The position numbers and the translations under genes were made by a program. A stretch of 49,821 bases of DNA from GCA-020343675 sp964462945. GTDB taxonomy: Bacteria; Planctomycetota; Phycisphaerae; Sedimentisphaerales; Anaerobacaceae. Positions 18,401-26,886 of the stretch are shown here, piece by piece (position 1 is the first letter of the stretch; each line of letters starts with the position of its first letter). The stretch is from the NCBI GenBank assembly GCA_964462945.1, contig CAYWZW010000038.1:1-49821 (forward strand). The letters run 5' to 3'. Below the pieces are notes generated by a model. That model saw only the letters and a list, made by a program, of their open reading frames with translations, had not been told where the DNA came from and did not search any database.

Positions 18401-19258
18401 CTCCTGCTCACGGATCGTCTGCTGAATCTCCGCCAATCCCGCCCGTGCGAAAGACTCACTCTCAAACGGCAGCACACCGGCCAATAGCTCATACAGAACC
18501 ACACCCAAAGAGTAAATGTCCGAGCGGGTGTCGATGTCCTGAGTGGCCAGGTCCACCTGCTCAGGACTCATGTACTGTGGTGTGCCTAACAACTGGCCCT
18601 GTAAGGTTACACAAGTCTTATCTGTCAGCGGCTGCGTAATCGCCTTGGCGATTCCAAAGTCGATGATCTTCGGGACGGCTCGGTCGCCGTGAACCGAGAC
18701 CAGGATGTTTGAGGGCTTGAGGTCTCTGTGGATGATGCCTTTCTGGTGGGCGTGATGGACGCCCTCGCAGACCTGCTCGAACAATCGCAATCGCTGTTCA
18801 ATACTCAGCTTGTGCTCGTCACAGTACCGGGTGATAGACATACCCTTGACGTATTCCATGACGAAATAGGGTCTGCCTGTTTCGGTTGTCCCGGCGTCAA
18901 ATACGTGAGCTATATTCGGGTGGTCCAATACAGCTAAGGCTTGCCGTTCAGCCTCGAAGCGGGCAACGACTTGCTTGGAATCCATGCCCGGCTTGATGAT
19001 CTTCAACACAACCTTGCGTCTAACAGGCTCTTTTTGCTCAGCCAAATAGACCAGGCCCATGCCGCCTTCGCCGATCAGCTCAAGCATTTCATAGCGACCG
19101 ATTCTCGTGCCGGGCCCTTCGATTGAAGCAGATCCTTCGATGGTAGCATCGACATCGTTCTGCTGTACCACCTTCATAAGACATTTGGGACAAAGGCCTT
19201 CCGGGGCATCTGTGGGCAGGTCCGCACCGCATTGAGGACAATGATTCATCTGAGCCAT
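15413..19258 (-). CDS. Ser/Thr protein kinase with WD40 double propeller and TPR tail
   Basis: A 1281-residue membrane-anchored kinase. A zinc-ribbon-like N-terminus has Cys7, Cys10, Cys23 and Cys26. The Hanks-type kinase domain (about 56-353) has 'GEGGMGLVYLAE', Lys86, catalytic HRD 177-179 with 'HRDLKPSNIL', DFG 200-202 and 'GTPQYMSPEQ'. One transmembrane segment (about 380-401) is followed by an Ala/Glu/Lys coiled coil (405-470). Fourteen WD40 repeats ('AFSPDGKRIVSG...IKVWD') follow, enough for two seven-bladed propellers, and TPR-like helices end the protein. The start at 19258 has AAAGGAGC 9 nt upstream. It lies 64 nt behind an ECF sigma gene, a pairing common in Planctomycetes, so the kinase probably acts in the same signalling unit. 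Confidence 0.95.
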   Translation of the reverse strand: MAQMNHCPQCGADLPTDAPEGLCPKCLMKVVQQNDVDATIEGSASIEGPGTRIGRYEMLELIGEGGMGLVYLAEQKEPVRRKVVLKIIKPGMDSKQVVARFEAERQALAVLDHPNIAHVFDAGTTETGRPYFVMEYVKGMSITRYCDEHKLSIEQRLRLFEQVCEGVHHAHQKGIIHRDLKPSNILVSVHGDRAVPKIIDFGIAKAITQPLTDKTCVTLQGQLLGTPQYMSPEQVDLATQDIDTRSDIYSLGVVLYELLAGVLPFESESFARAGLAEIQQTIREQEPASPSIRLTNLGEKAKTIAASRGTQVVPLARRLHRELEWIPLKAMRKDRCRRYKSASDMADDIRNYLDGNPLIAGPETAIYRVQKFVHKHAGSVATVALVAAAIVLGLIVSTAMYFRAEDARQKEAAARAQAEQATKKEAVARTEAEQAREKESIARVVAEQAEQATKQKAEELRRTLYANSIQLADAKYKEGNIRRVRELLASCPDDLRGWEWRRLNHIADQSLKNLAVLPGPINSLALSPDGKTVVSGGWGQTIKVCDMATGRRLMTIPRAHGGREIFCVAFSPDGKRIVSGDDNGEVNVWDVDSGKEVMKLEGPKSWTFSPAFSPDGKRIVSGGYDRDTGSITIKLWDALSGAELITIAQGGQAPGEFGESETAPYSLAFSPDGKRIVSGGKVTKVWDVNSGDEVMTLNGGSPVLYSPDSKFIVSCKDNEIKILDATTGSEMMTLRGHDGPIDSIAFSPDSKYIISGGMDNMIKVWDVASGRELRTLRGHEGFVTSVAFTSDGMQIVSGSWDGTIKLWDVASRREQTRLLGHEGVVASIAFSPDGKRIVSRSDNGEVKVWDVASATDVMTLRGGRGLSICSTAFSPDGKRIASLSEDLAAIKVWDAESGSEVMTLRGHKGPVESVTLSPDGRNIASGGGRQDKTIKVWDAISGKEIMTLKGHADEVACLAFSPDGKRLVSGSWDGIRVWDLTTGAQRLSLPKHGYAVTSVSFSPDGKRIASASHGETAKIWDATTGNELMTLKGHGDIVLSVAFSPDGKRLISGSRDRTVSVLDVETGAELLTLPTQSGVPSVAFSPDGKTIATGTFGNTIVLWESAAPEGGYEPQQNAEAARKAIDELPQRRGLYGVIEGITAHVLNGQSWRVVRLPDGNEAAYRKALSKAQKAVGLRPDDWTILDTLGGAQYRVGAYEDALETLARSERIRLALYDDPCWDNLAFAAMALHRLGRADEAKATLQQLRALLKDDRFADHEEAKALLAEAEKLLAGGNGQRK
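15950..17720 (-). repeat. WD40-coding tandem repeat array
   Basis: Fourteen degenerate units of roughly 120-130 nt inside the kinase gene, each carrying the codons for 'FSPDGK.I.SG' and '(I/V)K(V/L)WD'. The array also keeps long frames open on the plus strand; these are by-products of the repeat. It is a coding repeat, not a CRISPR. Confidence 0.9.
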
Positions 19259-19322
19259 GGTAATCGCTCCTTTCTGGATAACGGTTGTATCCGCCCATTA
19301 CTAAGGAAAACCGGCCGGAAGG

Positions 19323-20096
19323 TTACAGAGAAAGAGCAGCGAACAAGTCCGCAATTTCTTCGTCAACCTGGTCCTGCGTGGCAACGGTCTGAGCGATTTG
19401 GTCCCGCACCAGCTCACGGTAGCGCCGGCGAAGCCGATGCACCGCGACTTTTACAGATCCTTCGGTCATGTCGAGCTGTGCGGCGGCGTCCCGGTAAGAA
19501 ACGGCGTCCGTCTGGGCCGTAAGGCAGCCCTTCAGACAGTCAAAAAGCCGCTGCTTGTCCGGGGCTGCGGATTCGGCCTTCAAACGCTCCATCGCCTGGT
19601 TCAGCACGGTCAAAGCCCAGGACCGCTCAAAGAGCTTCTCAGGCGACAGATAGTGGGCCGGCTCCTGGCCATAACGGCTTTCGGCAGCATCAATGTCCAG
19701 CGAAAGAACCTTCCTGTCTCCGCCGCGTTTCGTAGCTCGGGCGCGGTCCCACTCGTCGCTCAGGAAGTTCTTCAGCGAAGCCAGCAGAAAGGAGCGGAAT
19801 TTCCCACATTTCGGGTCGGCCCGGCCCAGGCCCCGCCTTTCCAATAGGCCGGCGAAGAACCCTTGAGTGTAGTCCTGGGCCTGGTGAGTGTCGTAGCCCC
19901 GCCGGCGCAGATAAGCATAAAGCGCAAACCAGTAGGTTTGGCACAGCGTGCTCAGCGCCAGCTCGTGCTGTGGGGATGAGCTATCCCCCGCGGCCAGTAT
20001 GACGCTCCAATGCGTGGTTGTGAATCGCCCCGCATCGGCACCAGGCCGCCCAACGTATGGTGGACCAGTAGAATTTGCAGGCTTGCTGTCTGGCAT
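19323..20096 (-). CDS. ECF-type RNA polymerase sigma factor (Planctomycete type)
   Basis: A 257-residue sigma factor. Region 2 covers about 25-125 ('TTHWSVILAAGD', 'TLCQTYWFALYAYLRRRGYD', 'AQDYTQGFFAGLLER', 'KFRSFLLASLKNFLSDEWDR'). Region 4 has the helix-turn-helix 'SYRDAAAQLDMTEGSVKVAV' near 195-230. The long form with the 'HWSVILAA' start is typical of planctomycetal ECF factors encoded beside Ser/Thr kinases. No anti-sigma gene is adjacent, so control by the downstream kinase is plausible. No strong Shine-Dalgarno is visible before the start. Confidence 0.93.
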   Translation of the reverse strand: MPDSKPANSTGPPYVGRPGADAGRFTTTHWSVILAAGDSSSPQHELALSTLCQTYWFALYAYLRRRGYDTHQAQDYTQGFFAGLLERRGLGRADPKCGKFRSFLLASLKNFLSDEWDRARATKRGGDRKVLSLDIDAAESRYGQEPAHYLSPEKLFERSWALTVLNQAMERLKAESAAPDKQRLFDCLKGCLTAQTDAVSYRDAAAQLDMTEGSVKVAVHRLRRRYRELVRDQIAQTVATQDQVDEEIADLFAALSL

Positions 20097-20137
20097 TCCA
20101 TTTGTATCGATTAGACGTCAATGTCCCTGCAACCGAA

Positions 20138-21754
20138 TCACTCTACTTCCAGGACCACTACGGACTTGGACGGAAGGGTCACTGTCAGGACATCGCCATT
20201 CAGCCTGAAATCATCAAACCCGGCGGGCTTGACGGCATCCGGGCGATCAAACGTATTGTGTGCGGTCATAGCCTCCGCAGTAAGCACTCGGCCGGAGACC
20301 TGCTTGGCTTGAAGGCCCTGGAATTTGCAGTTAAGCTCGCGCGAATTCGCCGGGTCCAGGTTGCAAAGGGATAGATGGATTTTGCCTGACTTGTCTTTTG
20401 ACGCCGAAACGTTGAGCGCCGGGATTTTCTCGCTGCCAAACTGATAGTCGCCGCATTGCAGCTCGACAGGCAGCAGCGTCGCATCGTGGTGAACCTTGTA
20501 CATCTCGAACACGTGGTACGTCGGCGTCAGAACCATCCTGTCCTGGTCGGTGAGAATCATCGCCTGCAGGACGTTGACGGTCTGGGCGATGTTGGCCATC
20601 TTCACGCGGCGGCAGTGAGTGTTGAACGCGTTGAGGAATATGCCGGCCGAGAGCGCGTCGCGAAGCGTGTTTTGCTGGTATAGGAAGCTCGGATTTGTGC
20701 CGGGTTCGGTGTCCCACCACGTACCCCACTCATCTACGAGCAAACCGATACGTCCACGCGGGTCGATCTTGTCCATGATCTCGATGCTGTTGTCCAGCAG
20801 CGGGTAAATGGTGAGCGTGTTCTTCATCAGTGCAAACCACTCCCTCTGGTCGAACTGCGTCGCACTGCCCTTTCGCGTCCAGTCGCCCGTTCCTCGGACA
20901 TAGTGATGCAGACTGATTGCACCCATGTTTCGGCCAGAACGTTCCATCACGACCCGCATCCAGTGGTAGTTCTCGCTGCCGGGTCCGCACGCGACTTTAA
21001 CGATCCGATTGCCGGAGTAGCCTCGTACGTACGTCTGGAAACGGTTGTAGAGATCGGCGTAGAACTCGGCAGTCATGTTCCCTCCACAGCCCCAGTTCTC
21101 GTTGCCCACGCCGAAGTACCTCACCCGCCAGGGCTTGTCACGGCCGTTGGCCCGGCGAAGATTGGCCATCTCGCTATCGCCGTCGAACGTCATGTACTCG
21201 ACCCAGTCCTGCATCTCCTCGACCGTGCCGGAGCCGACGTTACCCGCGATATACGCTTCGCATCCGAGCTGTTCGCACAGGTCCAGAAACTCATGGGTGC
21301 CGAAGGCGTTGGTTTCTGTGACCATGCCCCAATGCGTATTGACCATTGTCGGACGCTGTTCGGGCGAGCCGATGCCATCCATCCAATGGTACTCATCGGC
21401 GAAACATCCGCCCGGCCAGCGCAGCACGGGGATCTCAATTTGCCTCAGCGCCTCGACCACGTCGTTGCGAATGCCGCGGGTGTTGGGAATCGGGGAGTCT
21501 TTACCGACCCAGAATCCGTCGTATATACATCGGCCGAGGTGTTCGGCAAAGTGGCCGTAGATGTTCCTGCTGATCGTCTCTTTTCCCTCGTCCGCGTGAA
21601 TCACCAGACTGTTCGCAGCCGCCTCTTTGGGCACGGGGTCCGTCGTTGGGGAGCCTGACGCACAGCCGGTCATCAATGCAATCGCCGCCGCAACAATGAC
21701 TCCTTCTGCAATAGTAATCCCAAATAACCACCTTCTTAGTTTGCTGCGTTCCAT
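20138..21754 (-). CDS. Alpha-L-arabinofuranosidase, GH51, lipoprotein
   Basis: About 538 residues from the ATG at 21754, chosen over an upstream frame start at 21841 because GGAAAGGATAAG precedes it and it places a lipoprotein signal at residue 1. The N-terminus is basic and then hydrophobic, ending in LMTGC with Cys31 as likely lipid site. The GH51 catalytic (beta/alpha)8 barrel is recognised by 'GNENWGCGGNM', with acid/base Glu219, and by 'LLVDEWGTWWD', with nucleophile Glu342. A C-terminal beta domain follows. It removes terminal L-arabinofuranosyl groups from arabinoxylan or arabinan. The neighbouring sigma gene is 41 nt downstream on the same strand, so read-through is possible. Confidence 0.93.
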   Translation of the reverse strand: MERSKLRRWLFGITIAEGVIVAAAIALMTGCASGSPTTDPVPKEAAANSLVIHADEGKETISRNIYGHFAEHLGRCIYDGFWVGKDSPIPNTRGIRNDVVEALRQIEIPVLRWPGGCFADEYHWMDGIGSPEQRPTMVNTHWGMVTETNAFGTHEFLDLCEQLGCEAYIAGNVGSGTVEEMQDWVEYMTFDGDSEMANLRRANGRDKPWRVRYFGVGNENWGCGGNMTAEFYADLYNRFQTYVRGYSGNRIVKVACGPGSENYHWMRVVMERSGRNMGAISLHHYVRGTGDWTRKGSATQFDQREWFALMKNTLTIYPLLDNSIEIMDKIDPRGRIGLLVDEWGTWWDTEPGTNPSFLYQQNTLRDALSAGIFLNAFNTHCRRVKMANIAQTVNVLQAMILTDQDRMVLTPTYHVFEMYKVHHDATLLPVELQCGDYQFGSEKIPALNVSASKDKSGKIHLSLCNLDPANSRELNCKFQGLQAKQVSGRVLTAEAMTAHNTFDRPDAVKPAGFDDFRLNGDVLTVTLPSKSVVVLEVE

Positions 21755-21758
21755 CTTC

Positions 21759-22871
21759 TTATCCTTTCCATAAAAATTTAGAGGCCACATTCGCAAGAGA
21801 ATCTTTCGCATCCGCCCGCCGCACAGACGAAGTAGCAGCAAGCCGCAGGCGGTCTACTATACGCACTCCCAGCCCTTGGGCGTTGATGGGCGGCCAGCAG
21901 CTAAGATACCACATTGCCTCAAAGATGCAAACTCTCCCCAGAACCCGTCCATCATCACGGCTGGAATCGAGCCGCACAGGACAAAGGGCCTTTTCGTGAA
22001 GGCAAAGGCAACGCGGCTGAAGGCGGCATCGGAGTGTCCTGTGTGATGATAAGGGTCTGAACAGGGTCTGCGAGACGACGGCCTGCAGCGCGTTGGCCAG
22101 CATCGTTCGGGCCTGCGTCTGCTGATTCGCCGGATAGATGTCAACGACGCGCTCGATCGACTGCGAGGCGTTAGGAGTGTGGAGCGTGCTGAAAACAAGA
22201 TGTCCGGTCTCCGCGGCGGTGAGCGTGAAGCTCGTGGTCTCGAGGTCTCGCATTTCACCGACCATGATAATGTCGGGGTCCTGGCGAAGAATATGCCTCA
22301 ATCCCGTGGCGAAATCCGGGCAGTCCGAGCCGACTTCGCGCTGCTCGATCATGCACTTATCGTTCACCAGCCAATATTCAATGGGGTCTTCTATTGTAAT
22401 CACCCGCTTTCCGTACTTCGCGTTGATCAACCCTATCGTTGAAGCCAGCGTCGTGCTCTTACCCGCTCCCGTATGTCCGGTGACCAGCACCAGCCCTCGC
22501 GGCAGATCGGCAAACTCTTTGATCTTCTCCGGGAGATTCAATTCGTCGATTGAAGGAACACGGTCCGAAATCAGCCTAAATGAAATCGCCACCGTGTCAC
22601 GCTGATAGTGAGCGTTGACACGGAACCGCTGGTCCGGATCGGTGATGCTCGTCGAGAAATCAAAATCTCTTCTTTTCTCGAACGTATTGAATTTGTCCTG
22701 TCCGATCAATGAGCGGACGATCTCTGTCGCATCCTCATCCGAGACAGGAGGAAAATCCGTCTCGATGAGTTCCGTATTGACCCGGACGATGGGCCGCAGA
22801 CCGACATTGATATGGACATCGCTCGCCCCTCTGTGGACGGCCTCGGCTAATATGCTCTTTATCTCTGCCAT
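21759..22871 (-). pseudogene. pilT: pilT-like retraction ATPase, 3' end replaced
   Basis: The N-terminal part is a good PilT: 'HRGASDVHINVG' near the start, Walker A 'GHTGAGKSTT', 'DPIEYWLV', Walker B region 'DPDIIMVGEMRD', and 'QTQARTMLANALQAVVSQTL'. Similarity stops at about 22059 (residue 271). The frame continues for another 100 residues to 21759 in a sequence rich in Arg, Cys and Leu that is not PilT in any of the three frames. Roughly 80 residues of the usual C-terminus are missing. The ATG at 22871 is preferred to a TTG at 22877 because of Shine-Dalgarno spacing. The protein is probably inactive. The GH51 gene starts 4 nt after the frame ends. Confidence 0.8.
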
Positions 22872-22877
22872 TATCAA

Positions 22878-23187
22878 ACGTCCCTTCTAAGCTACCCGGA
22901 ATAGCTCGTAGATAAACGCACTTCTGCCTTCATTATTGAGATCCTGCTCACGATCAAAAGGCCGCATCCCTGCTCCTATGCTCCGCTCTTGCGGGCACAA
23001 TCCCACCTGGGCTTCAAGCGGGGGCAGGGTCACCAGTCTTTCTTTCGGCGAGCCTGCCCCACACTTGATACGCCCGATGAGAATCATCAACCAAGGTGCA
23101 ACGAAGCACTTACAACTCTGTTATGCGCTTAAAGCCAACGTCTGCTTCCGGCGGGGAACATCTTACCTATAAGAGTCCTCTGCCAGC
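22878..23187. other. Gap between pilT and the secretin fragment
   Basis: A 310-base stretch with no gene I recognise. A 67-codon minus-strand frame (22887-23090) has no visible domain, and the phrase ATTGAGATCC...CGATCAAAAGG has no evident structure. It may be a further remnant of the decayed pilus region. Confidence 0.4.
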
Positions 23188-23475
23188 TTACTCTTCTCTA
23201 AACTCCCTTGTGGACGGATCGATCTTCGTAGCGGGGGGCTTCGGACTAACAATCTCAGTATCCTTCAAATGTTCCGCTTCGGTCTCTGTCAGCACGGATT
23301 CCTCTACGAGCCTCGGTGTGATGAAGACGATCAGCTCGCTGTTGATGGTTTGTTCGCCTTCAAACTTGAACAGTGCACCCAAAAGTGGAATGTCGCTCAG
23401 AAGAGGGATCTTGCTAATCTCTTGGGTAACTTCCTCCTTTCGCAAGCCCCCGATCACGACGGTATCTCCAGGTCC
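23188..23475 (-). pseudogene. Secretin (PilQ/GspD) C-terminal fragment
   Basis: Only the last part of a type II/III secretin is present: 'GDTVVIGGLRKEEVTQEISK', then 'PLLSDIPLLGALF', 'SELIVFITPRLVEES' and a charged tail. These are the conserved end motifs of the outer-membrane secretin channel. The first several hundred residues (N domains and most of the beta barrel) are absent. The fragment starts inside the end of the ParA-like piece at about 23463-23475, in another reading frame, so it has no start of its own. It could be translated from GTG at 23457 only as a meaningless 89-residue peptide. Confidence 0.85.
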
Positions 23476-24445
23476 TGATTGAAGCGCTTCTTGACTATGT
23501 CCACGGTCTCGAGCAACTGTCTCAAACCTTCGAGGGCGTAATAGTGGGTCTGCACCGGGATGATGACCTCATCGCTGGCGACCAGCGCAAAGCCGCCGCA
23601 GACTAACATCTTGTGAATGTCGAAGGACCGCTCCTGGGCCCCGTAATAGCGGACGGTCTTGGTGATATCGTTCATCAGCCGCTCGCAGGCCCGCTCGAAG
23701 CTCTCGCGCATCGGCGGCGGCAGGTCCTTCGGATCGCCGGCGAACGCAGCCTTGACCGCTTCGGCCGTTGCGTCGTTCTCGGCGGCAATCGCCTTGATAA
23801 TACTTTCGCCGGCGTAGTTCAGGCTGCGGACGAACGGCCGGCCGTTGTTGCCCTCGACGGCCAGCGTCGTCTCGTGAGCGCCGATATTCAGGATCGCCGT
23901 ACCGTGATTGTCCGGCGGCTTCTCCAGCTCCTTGAAACAGTTCAGGAGGGCCAGGCCCTCGACATCCATCAGGCCGCAATCCAGCCGGGCCTTTTTCGCC
24001 AACCGCGCCTTGTGCTTGACCAGATGGCCGGCCGCCACGACTAGGTACCCCGTTGTTTTGCCTTTGCCGTCGGGAATTAGGTGATAGTCCACGGCGATGT
24101 CATCCGTGTTGAAGGGGCAGACCTGCTTGGCTTCTAATTGGATCGCCCGTTCGGTTTCCTCGGGCGGCACGGCGGGAAACTCGAAATTGCGGACGGCAAC
24201 CTCCGGCCCGCCGACCCCGCAGACGGCCAGCTTCGACCTGGCCCCGCTCAATCGAACGCAATTGAGAAGCGCCCGGATGCAGTTGGATTCTTTGCGGGCG
24301 GGAGTGTCCGCCCCTTTTCGGAAATGTCCACGACCCTGGCGCCCGTGACAATCCAGTGGCTGCTGCTGCGCCGCAACTGGACTATCTTCACCGAGAATGA
24401 CCCGATATCCACCCCGATAATTTCATGGCGTCCAAATCCAAACAT
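23454..24445 (-). pseudogene. pilM: Frameshifted pilM fused to a ParA/Soj fragment
   Basis: The gene begins at 24445 with 'MFGFGRHEIIGVDIGSFSVK', the actin-like ATPase start of PilM. Near 24276-24310 the frame must shift by -1 to continue: 'NCIRALLNCVRLSGARSKLA' is read in the next frame. PilM similarity goes on through 'LNIGAHETTLAVEGNNGRPF' to 'HKMLVCGGFALV' at about 23580. It then turns directly into 'ASDEVIIPVQTHYYALEGLR' and 'LLETVDIVKKRFNQDLEI', which is a ParA/Soj segment. This ends by overlapping a secretin tail. The PilM-ParA join falls on shared codons Ala-Leu-Val (23588-23580). No functional product is expected. Confidence 0.85.
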
Positions 24446-24526
24446 TTCGGTCCCATCGAATCTGAAATTCTCGGAGTATAATATCAGGCTGAAAAGAAAA
24501 AGGCAACCCAATTATTCCAATTATTC

Positions 24527-25828
24527 TTACGGCCCCATCGTTTCCCACCAGCGTTCGATCCCAAAGCCTGTGTCGTAGATACTCACATCCGACAGGCGCA
24601 CATCATAATGCAGGTTGGCGCTATTCCTGTTGTCAAAGCTTTTTCCCGAAACGGAGCCAAAAATCTCACCTATCGCCTTGACGATTATTTCGGCGTTCGG
24701 AGCGTAGTAAGCGCCATAGAAGTTGCCGCTGTTCTGTATCTCCCACTTCTGGACGGGAGGGCCTGTCCCGAATAGTCTGAAGTTGGCGGGCAGATATGTC
24801 ATGTTGTTGATTCCGTTCGAATTGCCCGCTCGCAGGTCGCCATCGAGATAGATCGCCGCGGAAGAATAGGTGGCAGGGTTGCCAAAAAACCCTTTTACGC
24901 GAATCTCAGCACTGTTCTGTAGCACGATGTCACCGAGGACTCGAAGGTGAACCACGCCGTCCAGAGTCAGTACCCCTCCTGACGGCACAGTTATATTATT
25001 GTAGGTAACGTATGTGACAGTACCCAGCTTCCCAATCATAACATTAGGATCGTTGATGGACCCCAGTGAAGGCCCGGTGTTGGGCGGCACTATGGGTTCA
25101 AACACGAAGGGCGTCCTCTGCGCGTATCGTGGGCCGGTTGTAGCACCATGGTCAACAATTACGTCCTCAGGATTAGCGCCGGCGCCTACAAGCACGTCGC
25201 CGATAACGGTCGCACCGCTATTGAGTATTATGCCCTCGTCGCCCGTCCCCTGCGGCGGCAGAACACTGTTCGTCCCAATCCTCGGGTCCAAGCCTGAATT
25301 GCCGGGCTTGCTATATAGATCCAGACCGAAAGGACCAGAGTCATATCCGTCAAGATAAACATTGCTTTTCAATACAATGCTGTCCGTCACGATTAAGCCA
25401 TAGTCAAACAAGTTAAGCGTACGAGTCATCGCGTGGACTATCTTGGTCTCTCGGCCTGATACACCCGTCGAGGTAATCAACAAATGTTCACCGGGCGTTC
25501 CTGGATTAAACGGTCCTTCGATGTGGTAGCTATACCGCGCATTAGAATGGTCTAGGAGTTGGTTCGTCACGTCAGATGGAACGACTCCATCCCAGCCCAC
25601 TCCAAGCACGAAGTGCTGATTCAGGTCGTACAGCGCACGAGTCAGGCCGGCGTCAGCGGCGGTACGCGCGGTTATTCCGGCCTCCGTGAGCGCTGCCATG
25701 AGTCGGCTGCCGAAACCTAACTGTATCAAACCCAGGCCCAAAATGGCTAAGCACACACCAATCATGATTACGAGCGGAAGCACGACGCCCTTGCTCGCTT
25801 TTCTCGCGTTTCTTTTCCCGGCTTTCAT
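24527..25828 (-). CDS. PilX-like minor pilin / pilus assembly protein
   Basis: A 433-residue protein. The N-terminus is basic and then hydrophobic ('KGVVLPLVIMIGVCLAILGL', about 13-35), followed by 'AADAGLTRALYDLN', as in PilX/GspK-type proteins that are inserted through an N-terminal helix. The C-terminal region (about 170-420) is rich in Gly, Asn and Val with 'GATVIGDVLVGAGA' and 'YLDGDLRAGNSNGINNMTYL' stretches, suggesting a right-handed beta-helix or DUF7305-like fold. It is complete. It lies in the order PilW-like, PilX-like, pilM on the minus strand, so it belongs to the decayed type IV pilus locus. Confidence 0.7.
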   Translation of the reverse strand: MKAGKRNARKASKGVVLPLVIMIGVCLAILGLGLIQLGFGSRLMAALTEAGITARTAADAGLTRALYDLNQHFVLGVGWDGVVPSDVTNQLLDHSNARYSYHIEGPFNPGTPGEHLLITSTGVSGRETKIVHAMTRTLNLFDYGLIVTDSIVLKSNVYLDGYDSGPFGLDLYSKPGNSGLDPRIGTNSVLPPQGTGDEGIILNSGATVIGDVLVGAGANPEDVIVDHGATTGPRYAQRTPFVFEPIVPPNTGPSLGSINDPNVMIGKLGTVTYVTYNNITVPSGGVLTLDGVVHLRVLGDIVLQNSAEIRVKGFFGNPATYSSAAIYLDGDLRAGNSNGINNMTYLPANFRLFGTGPPVQKWEIQNSGNFYGAYYAPNAEIIVKAIGEIFGSVSGKSFDNRNSANLHYDVRLSDVSIYDTGFGIERWWETMGP

Positions 25829-26003
25829 CTCAGTTTCCCTTCCAAGTTAATCCCCCTTTATTCTGCCGACGCTGCTTTTCCGTGTCGATTAAAAAAATAG
25901 CTTCTCATCTGAATAATCCGACTCCATAAAAATTCAATCGACGCTTAGCCAATCCCGGCCAAATGGCGCTATTTCTTTTCTACACAGCGCTCGTATGCTG
26001 GAA

Positions 26004-26597
26004 CTACCAATTGTACCTGATCGCGGTGGTCGTGACGGTCATCTTCACTGTCTCGACCTTGGTGATACCTGCTGCTGCGCCGGTTTCATTATCAAGGAGG
26101 AAGGCCATTCGCACGGCCGCGCCGCGCATCGAAAAAATGCCGGACTCGGGCGCCGTGACATCACGCGCAAGCAGCACATTGCCGGTGGAAGACAGTCCAG
26201 GCAAACCCGGCGGAGGATTAGCGAAACCACCTGTCACGTTGCCCTGCTCAAGCCACAGTTCCGTACCGTTCAGCCGGAAATGCGCATAGCGGCCAGGGTC
26301 CACTCTGGTCATGTCTTGGGGATCAGAGAAATAATAAACGTACACCTCGTTATTACCGCTGCGAAGGTCGCAACGGCGGATGCTCGACTTGCGAACAATC
26401 CGGTCAAACGTCAGCCTTGCCTCGTAGGAGTTTCTCACGACCTCGCTGTTGACACGCCTGAAGAGCTTCCGGTAGCCGAGATGGCCTTCGGCCAGGATTG
26501 CGACGACGGCCACGATAAGAACGAGGGCTGCCAGGACGGCGATCATCAGCTCGATCATCGTCAATCCTTTGGCGCCTTTGTGCGTGCCAATCATCAT
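26004..26597 (-). CDS. PilW/GspJ-like minor pseudopilin
   Basis: A 197-residue prepilin. 'KGLTMIELMIAVLAALVLIV' (about 10-29) has the Gly-x3-Glu arrangement of a prepilin peptidase site and the hydrophobic helix after it. A globular domain with 'FDRIVRKSSIRRCDL' follows. Two in-frame ATGs start it, at 26597 and 26594. AGGAGG lies at the end of the upstream gene (TAGGAGG), so translation was coupled to the pilin gene now cut by the IS66 element. The gene itself looks intact but its promoter has probably been separated by the insertion. Confidence 0.75.
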   Translation of the reverse strand: MMIGTHKGAKGLTMIELMIAVLAALVLIVAVVAILAEGHLGYRKLFRRVNSEVVRNSYEARLTFDRIVRKSSIRRCDLRSGNNEVYVYYFSDPQDMTRVDPGRYAHFRLNGTELWLEQGNVTGGFANPPPGLPGLSSTGNVLLARDVTAPESGIFSMRGAAVRMAFLLDNETGAAAGITKVETVKMTVTTTAIRYNW

Positions 26598-26612
26598 TTC
26601 TTTCAGCGCCTC

Positions 26613-26693
26613 CTATCCTGTCGAATAGGTCGCGTATTTGGTCAGACTGACGAGTTGTCCGGCATCAAAGTCAAGCGTATTCGATCCAAAGTC
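26613..26693 (-). pseudogene. 3' end of a gene cut by the IS66 element
   Basis: Directly inside the left flank of the IS, one minus-strand frame is open and reads 'DFGSNTLDFDAGQLVSLTKY' followed by ATYSTG and a TAG stop that overlaps the AGGAGG of the PilW-like gene. The overlap and the position in the cluster suggest a pilin-type gene. The DNA beyond the other IS end has stops in all three frames within about 50 nt, so the 5' part was not found there. Confidence 0.6.
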
Positions 26694-26716
26694 GTAATCG
26701 GTCAGTTACGGGTGGG
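26694..26716. repeat. IS66 left terminal inverted repeat
   Basis: 23 bp, starting with GTAA as usual for IS66. It is identical to the reverse complement of 28268-28290. GGGTGGGTGGGTGGG at its inner edge may be variable. Confidence 0.9.
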
Positions 26717-26886
26717 TGGGTGGGTTTCTCGTGCTGCGATGTAACAGGGATGTTTTCTGGGCTTTTCCCCATTTCAAGGTCTTATTTGCCGTTGTTTGCT
26801 CTGAGGCTCAAGTACGATCCGCACCACTTCCGATAATACCTGAGGCCGATGAAAGAAACGGAATAACCCGGCCGTCAGGGGCTTCG

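Noticed and set aside
22887..23090. 67-codon minus-strand frame
   Set aside because: No domain, weak start, and it lies inside decayed DNA.
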